NCBI GenBank assembly: GCA_910584405.1
Contig: CAJUAL010000002.1
Location: 62,001-126,000 of the forward strand
Direction of reading: 5' to 3'
DNA: 64,000 bases
Origin: an uncultured Vampirovibrio sp.
GTDB lineage: Bacteria > Cyanobacteriota > Vampirovibrionia > Gastranaerophilales > Gastranaerophilaceae
Shown here: piece by piece, positions 58,856 through 64,000 of the stretch
Layout of the letters: every line of letters begins with the position of its first letter
Numbering within the stretch: the first letter of the stretch is position 1
The notes under the pieces: model-generated
What the model was told of the DNA's origin: nothing
The model's database searches: none
The model's input: the letters and a program-made list of their open reading frames with translations, nothing else
Made by a program: the position numbers and the translations under genes

Positions 58856-59809
58856 ATGGTGAGCAGTAATACTGATTTGAATTTAGAATTGATTGCACGG
58901 AATTGCGGCTTGTTTAGCGGTGAGAGTGCTGATGTTGTTACACCTAAGATTGATGCTTTAACTTTGGAGTATTCAAAAAGTGATTTGATTACTATATATA
59001 ATTACATGCTTATTAATGCAAAAGAACCTGATATTATAATGCATTTAATTCGCTCGCTTGATATGTATAGAGATTCGTCAAGCCTTGAGTATTTGGTTGA
59101 TATTTTGCTGTTAAGAAATGCGGATTCAGCTCAGGATGATGTTCGCGAAAAATATAATAATGTCAGGGTTATGTGCGCTAAGGCTATTGCTAACCATAAA
59201 AATACAGATGTTGTATCATCATTATTGTATTGTTTAAATAACAAAAACGAAAACTACAGGGTAAGACTGGCATGTGCTGATGCTTTAGGAAGGATTGGCG
59301 ACCGATTTGCGGTTGCTCCGTTAATTGATGTCGTTAATGATGAGGATGAAAAATCCGTTTATTTAAGAGAATCGGCAGTTTCAGCATTAGGCTTATTAGG
59401 AGATTCAAGAGCTATTGATCCGTTGGTGAGTATTTTAGAAACAAAGCAAGGGATAATGAACAAGTTCTCATTTTTAAAAGAGCGAGCAATAGAAGCTCTT
59501 ATTAAGGTTGGATTTCTTGATAACGAAAGAGTTTTTAGGGCTTTAAAGACTTCATTGTCTGATGAATCAACTCAGGTAAGAATTAATGCAATAGAAGCTT
59601 TAATGGACAGTGAGCACCCGAAAGCATTTGAAACCATAAAACATGTTTTATATGAAGATTCTGATGTAGAGGTTAAGAAAAACGCCATGATTGCGCTGTA
59701 TAATATGTCCGACAGAAGTATTCTTGATGAAGTTATAGGTTCACCGGATTTTCCTGATGACTTAAAAGTTGAAGCTGTATCAATTATTGAAGAGTATGAG
59801 GAAGAATAA
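58856..59809 (+). CDS. HEAT-repeat (PBS lyase-like) protein
   Basis: The ATG at 58856, after GCGAGGG, gives 317 residues; a GTG at 58838 is also in frame. HEAT repeats run from ~90: V-R-V-M-C-A-K-A-I-A-N-H, Y-R-V-R-L-A-C-A-D-A-L-G-R-I-G-D, L-R-E-S-A-V-S-A-L-G-L-L-G-D, V-R-I-N-A-I-E-A-L-M and V-K-K-N-A-M-I-A-L-Y. In cyanobacteria such proteins are phycobilin lyases; here, with no phycobilisome genes, it is a generic scaffold. TAATG overlap with queC. Confidence 0.87.
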   Translation: MVSSNTDLNLELIARNCGLFSGESADVVTPKIDALTLEYSKSDLITIYNYMLINAKEPDIIMHLIRSLDMYRDSSSLEYLVDILLLRNADSAQDDVREKYNNVRVMCAKAIANHKNTDVVSSLLYCLNNKNENYRVRLACADALGRIGDRFAVAPLIDVVNDEDEKSVYLRESAVSALGLLGDSRAIDPLVSILETKQGIMNKFSFLKERAIEALIKVGFLDNERVFRALKTSLSDESTQVRINAIEALMDSEHPKAFETIKHVLYEDSDVEVKKNAMIALYNMSDRSILDEVIGSPDFPDDLKVEAVSIIEEYEEE

Positions 59810-60483
59810 TGGTTAAATCTTTGATATTGTTATCAGGCGGATTAGATTCGTTAGTAAGTTTAGGGCTGAAAAAAGATGAATTAAATGTTGAACTGGCTTT
59901 AACCTTTGATTACGGGCAAAAATCAGCAAAAGAAGAGATTGAAGCGTCTAAAAAAATTTGTGATTATTACGGGATTAAACATAAGGTAATAAAATTAGAC
60001 TGGCTTAAAGATATAACGAAAACTTCTCTTGTATCAGAAGATTCGGTTCCGACAGGTGAAAAGCTTAAGGATTCAAAAGAGTCTGCAAAATCTGTTTGGG
60101 TCCCTAATCGTAACGGATTATTTTTAAATATAGCAGGCTGTTTTGCCGATTCTTATAATTACGATTATATTTTAATCGGTGCGAATAAAGAAGAAGCTCA
60201 GACATTTTCGGATAACAGGCAGGAATTTATAGATTCTGTTAATGAGGAGTTTAAATTCTCCACACAAAAATCTTTACCCCCTAAAGTTGTTGCACCCTTG
60301 ATAAATAACGATAAAAATGATATAGTCATGTTAGCTTTAAAAAGTCATGTTCCGTTGGAATTGACCAGAAGCTGCTATCAAGGCGGTAAAAAGCATTGTG
60401 GGATATGTGAGTCATGTGTCAGATTAAAAAATGCACTTATTGCAAACCATGACGAAAAATATATAAAGGTTCTTTTTGAGTAA
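59809..60483 (+). CDS. queC: 7-cyano-7-deazaguanine synthase QueC
   Basis: The 224-residue protein has the PP-loop S-G-G-L-D-S near residue 9, F-D-Y-G-Q-K (~35), P-N-R-N-G-L-F near 99, and the zinc knot C-Y-Q-G-G-K-K-H-C-G-I-C-E-S-C near the end. It converts 7-carboxy-7-deazaguanine to preQ0 for queuosine. Other queuosine genes are not in this window. Coupled with HEAT upstream (TAATG). Confidence 0.95.
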   Translation: MVKSLILLSGGLDSLVSLGLKKDELNVELALTFDYGQKSAKEEIEASKKICDYYGIKHKVIKLDWLKDITKTSLVSEDSVPTGEKLKDSKESAKSVWVPNRNGLFLNIAGCFADSYNYDYILIGANKEEAQTFSDNRQEFIDSVNEEFKFSTQKSLPPKVVAPLINNDKNDIVMLALKSHVPLELTRSCYQGGKKHCGICESCVRLKNALIANHDEKYIKVLFE

Positions 60484-60487
60484 GAAG

Positions 60488-61042
60488 ATGAAGACATTAT
60501 TTATAGATAAAGAAATTAAATATATCGGGTCGCAGTTAGCTCCCCATTGGATTTATAAGAATTTTAAAATTCAAGGTGATGCGATTGTGGCTTTTTGCGG
60601 AGAATGCGAAGTAAAATTAACTGAAATGGTTGATATTGAAGATGTTATTAATGATGAGCCGATTTACAGCAAATATATGCTGAGTTTTATATCAGAACAA
60701 TTTAATATTGAGCTTGTTGAAGGTGTTTTCAGGCAGCGGCTATTGATGTGTTGTATAAAAGAAGCGCTTGAAGCTCGCGGATTTAATGTTAAAAGAAGCG
60801 GAGATGACTTGTTTGTAAATGATAAAAAATTATCTGTTTCTATTGCAACAAAATCTATGACATCTGTTCTTATTCATACCGGAGTAAATATACTCTCTGA
60901 CGGTGCGCCTATACCAGTATCAGGTTTGGAAAATGATATGGGAATTAAGGATGTAAAAGATTTTGCAACAGATATTATGAAAAGGTATTCTGAAGAAATT
61001 GAAGATATTGTTCTTGCAAGTACGAAAGTACGAGGTGTTTAA
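60488..61042 (+). CDS. DUF366 family protein
   Basis: The ATG at 60488 is preferred; a TTG at 60476 would overlap queC. The 184-residue protein reads I-A-F-C-G-E-C-E-V at ~40, F-R-Q-R-L-L-M-C-C-I-K-E-A-L, L-S-V-S-I-A-T and V-L-I-H-T-G-V-N-I, the pattern of DUF366. Function unknown. Position between queC and a SPOR protein in a coupled operon hints at deazaguanine or cofactor metabolism, but no more. Confidence 0.85.
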   Translation: MKTLFIDKEIKYIGSQLAPHWIYKNFKIQGDAIVAFCGECEVKLTEMVDIEDVINDEPIYSKYMLSFISEQFNIELVEGVFRQRLLMCCIKEALEARGFNVKRSGDDLFVNDKKLSVSIATKSMTSVLIHTGVNILSDGAPIPVSGLENDMGIKDVKDFATDIMKRYSEEIEDIVLASTKVRGV

Positions 61043-61782
61043 TGTTGAAAAATACTGATAGGTACGAAGATACAACACATTTTTCTTATGAAGATTATAA
61101 TAAGAAAAAGAAAGTAAAAGCTTCAAATAACAGGGATTTAATGATATTTGTATCGGTGTTTATGGTTGGAGTGTTAATAATTCTCGGATTTGCAAAAATT
61201 TTATCTCCGAACGTAGATGTCGCAATTTCTGTAAACGATGAAAATGCCGTAGTTGCGGAAGATGATGATACAACATCAGCAACTTCAATAGTTGATGATC
61301 GTTTGCGTAAATTAAAAATGGAAGATGAAGGTAAAAAAGAGGGTGAAGAAGAAATGTTCTCGCCTGAACTTGATGAAAGAGTAATTTTACCTAAACAACG
61401 CAGAAAAACTGTTGGCGAAATGGAGGCTGAAAAAAATAAGGCTGCTGAAAATAAAGTAACAGAACAACATCTTAATGAAGTTCAGGATTCTGTAAATCAG
61501 TCTGCAAAAGAAACAGCTAAGCCATCACCAAAACCTCAAACTCCTGTAGTAACTCCGAGTGTTAATGCTAAAGTTGTTGTGGGTTATTATGCAACAGAAA
61601 AGCAAGCAGATGTAGCTAAAAGTATAATTCAGGATGCAGGTTTAGGAGTGACTCCTATTGTTAAAAATATGGGCGGATATTATACATTACAGGTTGGCTC
61701 ATATTCTACCAGAGAAAAAGCACAGCAGTTTGCAAATTCATTGTTAAAAAGCAACTTCCCGGCAAGGGTTGTTGTGGAATAG
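61042..61782 (+). CDS. SPOR-domain membrane protein
   Basis: The 246-residue protein has one membrane helix near 33-50 (I-F-V-S-V-F-M-V-G-V-L-I-I-L), a long disordered Lys/Glu/Pro linker, and a C-terminal SPOR domain: V-V-G-Y-Y-A-T-E-K-Q-A, Y-Y-T-L-Q-V-G-S-Y-S-T-R-E-K-A, and P-A-R-V-V-V-E. SPOR domains bind denuded peptidoglycan at division sites. Its start overlaps the DUF366 stop codon. Confidence 0.9.
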   Translation: MLKNTDRYEDTTHFSYEDYNKKKKVKASNNRDLMIFVSVFMVGVLIILGFAKILSPNVDVAISVNDENAVVAEDDDTTSATSIVDDRLRKLKMEDEGKKEGEEEMFSPELDERVILPKQRRKTVGEMEAEKNKAAENKVTEQHLNEVQDSVNQSAKETAKPSPKPQTPVVTPSVNAKVVVGYYATEKQADVAKSIIQDAGLGVTPIVKNMGGYYTLQVGSYSTREKAQQFANSLLKSNFPARVVVE

Positions 61783-61804
61783 CATAAAATGAGAGGATAT
61801 AAGT

Positions 61805-62571
61805 ATGAAAAATAAATTACAATCGGAATTTCGGGGGGGGGTAGTCCTTTAAAGCTTTTCTGCCGTGCGTTTCAGGCATTTACTTTGGCGGAAACAATAA
61901 TCACTCTCGGCGTAATCGGAATAGTCGCCGCAATAACAATACCCCTGATAATAAATACATATCGGCGAATAGCCTACCCTATGCAGTTAAAAGCTGTATA
62001 TAGCAAACTTTTGGTGGCTCAGAAAACGATAAATGATGAGTATGGAACTCCTGATGAATGGCGGTTTTCAAATTATGTTACCGATTCTGACGATAGTTGT
62101 AATTTTGAAATTTTTAAACGATATGCAACAGAGTTATCTGCAATATCAATAACAGATACAGGAAATTATAAATATGAAACAACAGGCTTATCGTCAAAAG
62201 CAAAAATGCTGAACGGTACCTTGGCAAAGGGTGTTCCGGATTGGGCAACAATTGGTTATGTGTTTGAAGGTAATCAATGTCGCAGAATGCAGTTAAAAAG
62301 CGGAGCAACAGTTGTGATGTTTTTTGCAAATACTAAAGGTGGCGTTTATTGGACGCTGGTTGGTAAAAAAATGTATGCAGCATTTATGATAGATATAAAC
62401 GGTGTTTCTCCTCCAAATATTATAGGACGTGACATATTTGCGTTTGGATTAAAAGACGGTAATAATTCAATTGTTCCTTATATGGATGATACTGCTGATT
62501 GTAATAAACAGGGAGCAGGTTTATCCTGTTCAAGGAAAATTATTCAGGATGATTGGAAAATGAATTACTAA
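61805..62571 (+). CDS. Phase-variable prepilin-like gene, off in this sequence (G9 tract)
   Basis: GAGAGGATATAAGT leads to the ATG at 61805, whose frame runs M-K-N-K-L-Q-S-E-F-R-G-G then stops at TAA 61850 after a G9 run (61833-61841). With one extra G it reads on as G-S-P-L-K-L-F-C-R-A-F-Q-A, F-T-L-A-E-T-I-I-T-L-G-V-I-G-I-V, a normal prepilin. The pilin frame otherwise starts only at a TTG at 61885, which would lack the F-T of the cleavage site. The C-terminal domain has D-I-N-G-V-S-P-P-N-I-I-G-R-D-I-F-A-F and a Cys pair, ending W-K-M-N-Y. No regulator lies next to it; it follows the SPOR gene by 22 bp. Confidence 0.7.
61833..61841 (+). repeat. G9 homopolymer tract (phase-variation site)
   Basis: Nine G between AATTTC and TAGTCCTTTAAAGC. 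Flanks match those of the G8 tract at 44295, so the pair share an origin. Confidence 0.8.
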
Positions 62572-62662
62572 TTGTTATAAAATGTAACGATTTTGCCGTT
62601 ATATGAAAAAATTTTTGGAAAAAATGTTTTATATAAGCAGGTACGTATAATGGCGGATTTCT

Positions 62663-62923
62663 ATGCTCAATTTTAATTATTGGTACAACAATGACCCTGA
62701 AAAATTATATAAAAAGCATCACTGTTGCAGTGCATCAGGCGGTATTAGCAGTGCAAGACGGGAAGCTATTTTGCGTAAAATTAAGATGCTTGCAGAGAAA
62801 ATTAAACGTCTGAGAGATCAATTGAGTATGGCAAAATCTCCTTCTGAGAAAAATTCTTTGCAAATAAGAATAGAGCAGACTCAAGCTGAAATTGCTATTT
62901 TGGAGCGAGAACTCAATACTTGA
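62663..62923 (+). CDS. Small coiled-coil protein
   Basis: The 86-residue protein has a Cys-Cys site early (K-K-H-H-C-C-S-A-S-G-G) then a coiled coil (I-L-R-K-I-K-M-L-A-E-K-I-K-R-L-R-D-Q-L and I-R-I-E-Q-T-Q-A-E-I-A-I-L). No function assigned. No clear ribosome site: the ATG at 62663 is preceded by GGCGGATTTCT. Confidence 0.6.
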   Translation: MLNFNYWYNNDPEKLYKKHHCCSASGGISSARREAILRKIKMLAEKIKRLRDQLSMAKSPSEKNSLQIRIEQTQAEIAILERELNT

Positions 62924-62954
62924 TAATTAAATATATTTTTCATATAATTTTCGT

Positions 62955-63782
62955 ATGGAAAATATTAAGAGAATTAAATTAAGGGATTTTGAGATTGGTG
63001 GGGATAAATTAACAATTCTTGCCGGTCCGTGTGCTATTGAAAGCCAAGAAATTTTAGACCAAACCGCAGAAGGTTTAAAAAAATTTACAAAAGAATTGGA
63101 TATAAATTTTGTATTCAAATCTTCATTTGATAAGGCAAACCGCTCTTCAATTACTTCATTCAGAGGTCCGGGGCTTGAAAAAGGTTTGAAAATGCTTCAA
63201 GAGGTAAAAGAAAAGTATGATTTACCGATTGTAACCGATATTCATACACCGGATCAGGCAGAAATAGCGGCAGAAGTTGCTGATATTATTCAGATTCCCG
63301 CATTTTTATGCAGACAAACCGATTTACTTGTCGCAGCAGCTAAAACCGGCAAAATTGTTAATATTAAAAAAGGACAATTCTTAGCTCCTGAACAAATGGG
63401 AAGCTTGGTTAAAAAAGTAGAAGATTCGGGAAATACTAATATTATGTTGACCGATAGAGGTTCGTCATTCGGGTATAATAACCTCGTAACAGATTTTAGA
63501 GGAATCCCGATTATGCAAACTTTTGGCTACCCTGTTGTTTTTGATGCAACTCACAGTGTTCAATTACCCGGGGCTAACGGTAATTGTTCGGGTGGTGACA
63601 GAAGATTTGTTCCTGTTCTTGCAAAAGCTGCTATGGCAGTAGGGGCGAACGTTTTATTCTTTGAAGTTCACCCAAATCCTGATAAAGCGCTTTGCGACGG
63701 ACCTAATATGGTTGCACTAAAAGATGCTAAAAAACTTTTTGCTATGTGTAAGAAAATTTTTGAAGTCGTCAGAGGTAAATAG
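62955..63782 (+). CDS. kdsA: 3-deoxy-8-phosphooctulonate synthase (KDO-8-P synthase)
   Basis: The 275-residue enzyme condenses phosphoenolpyruvate with arabinose-5-phosphate for lipopolysaccharide core. Motifs are L-A-G-P-C-A-I-E-S (Cys26), K-S-S-F-D-K-A-N-R-S-S, T-D-I-H-T-P-D-Q, I-P-A-F-L-C-R-Q-T-D, D-R-G-S-S-F-G-Y-N-N-L and F-D-A-T-H-S-V-Q. Cys26 is the metal ligand of the metal-dependent class (as in Aquifex), unlike the E. coli form. It shows that the cell makes Kdo. Confidence 0.96.
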   Translation: MENIKRIKLRDFEIGGDKLTILAGPCAIESQEILDQTAEGLKKFTKELDINFVFKSSFDKANRSSITSFRGPGLEKGLKMLQEVKEKYDLPIVTDIHTPDQAEIAAEVADIIQIPAFLCRQTDLLVAAAKTGKIVNIKKGQFLAPEQMGSLVKKVEDSGNTNIMLTDRGSSFGYNNLVTDFRGIPIMQTFGYPVVFDATHSVQLPGANGNCSGGDRRFVPVLAKAAMAVGANVLFFEVHPNPDKALCDGPNMVALKDAKKLFAMCKKIFEVVRGK

Positions 63783-63793
63783 GTAAGTTTAAA

Positions 63794-64000
63794 ATGATTT
63801 TAAAAACTTTTATCGAAGGTCCGATTGACGCGAATAATTATCTTATAATAGACAAAAAAACTAACGATGCTGTTTTGATTGACTGTTCATCAGCTCGTCC
63901 TGAGTTTATCAATGCTGTAAAAGAATCAGGAGTTAATTTAAAATATATTCTCTTGACTCACGGTCACTTTGACCACCTGTTAGGTGTTGATAAATTTAAA
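63794..64000 (+). CDS. Metallo-beta-lactamase-fold hydrolase, N-terminal fragment (3' end outside window)
   Basis: The ATG at 63794 begins M-I-L-K-T-F-I-E-G-P-I, then A-V-L-I-D-C-S-S and, near the window edge, L-L-T-H-G-H-F-D-H-L-L-G, the HxHxDH zinc motif of glyoxalase II-like hydrolases. It is 12 bp after kdsA, so probably in the same transcript. It continues past base 64000. Confidence 0.85.
   Translation, partial: MILKTFIEGPIDANNYLIIDKKTNDAVLIDCSSARPEFINAVKESGVNLKYILLTHGHFDHLLGVDKFK

Overview
The window looks like a chromosome segment from a gut-type non-photosynthetic cyanobacterial relative (Candidatus Gastranaerophilales / Vampirovibrionia). This is inferred from low G+C, about eight separate prepilin-like genes with a K-G-F-T-L-A-E cleavage site, short secreted proteins of unknown family, a membrane pyrophosphatase, and KdsA, which implies a Gram-negative Kdo-containing envelope. 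No rRNA, CRISPR array, transposase or phage structural gene was seen.

Layout. 0-3.7 kb: pilin tail, NDP-sugar pyrophosphorylase, TPR protein, tRNA-Met, and a signal-peptidase-like protein that lacks the usual catalytic serine. 3.7-11.7 kb (minus strand): an accessory cluster with a calpain-like protein, a NADAR-domain protein, a possible degenerate kinase, and a 1783-codon LysM / RelA-SpoT / phosphoribosyltransferase protein split by one in-frame amber codon. A 997-residue unknown protein diverges from it. 14.8-17.6 kb: Lrp regulator with aminotransferase, and small membrane proteins. 18-20 kb: tRNA-Leu followed by a probable inserted block (metallo-hydrolase plus hairpin array). 20-34 kb: pilins, acyltransferase, Prs, aquaporin, H+-pyrophosphatase and a GltD-like flavoprotein. 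34-56 kb: RmuC, SPOUT methyltransferase, M24 peptidase, parvulin, carbonic anhydrase, tRNA-Gly, CinA, RadA, secreted unknowns, GT2, TsaC/Sua5 and MnmE. 57-64 kb: paired unknowns, a HEAT-QueC-DUF366-SPOR operon, a pilin, KdsA, and a hydrolase cut by the window end.

The main unifying observation concerns the pilins. Each of the seven pilin genes whose upstream region is visible has one of two switch-like arrangements. Five lie head-to-head with a small private DNA-binding regulator (RHH or HTH). The other two have no regulator but carry a G8 or G9 run just after a well-placed ATG, which leaves the pilin exactly one base out of frame. This suggests a pilin repertoire expressed by individual repression in some cases and phase variation in others. 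Two short-repeat families (GTCA-ended MITE-like elements and a GC-rich GTTGGT/ACCCCGT family) are scattered between genes and have entered the 5' coding part of two pilins. All three tRNA genes have a truncated copy of one of their ends nearby.
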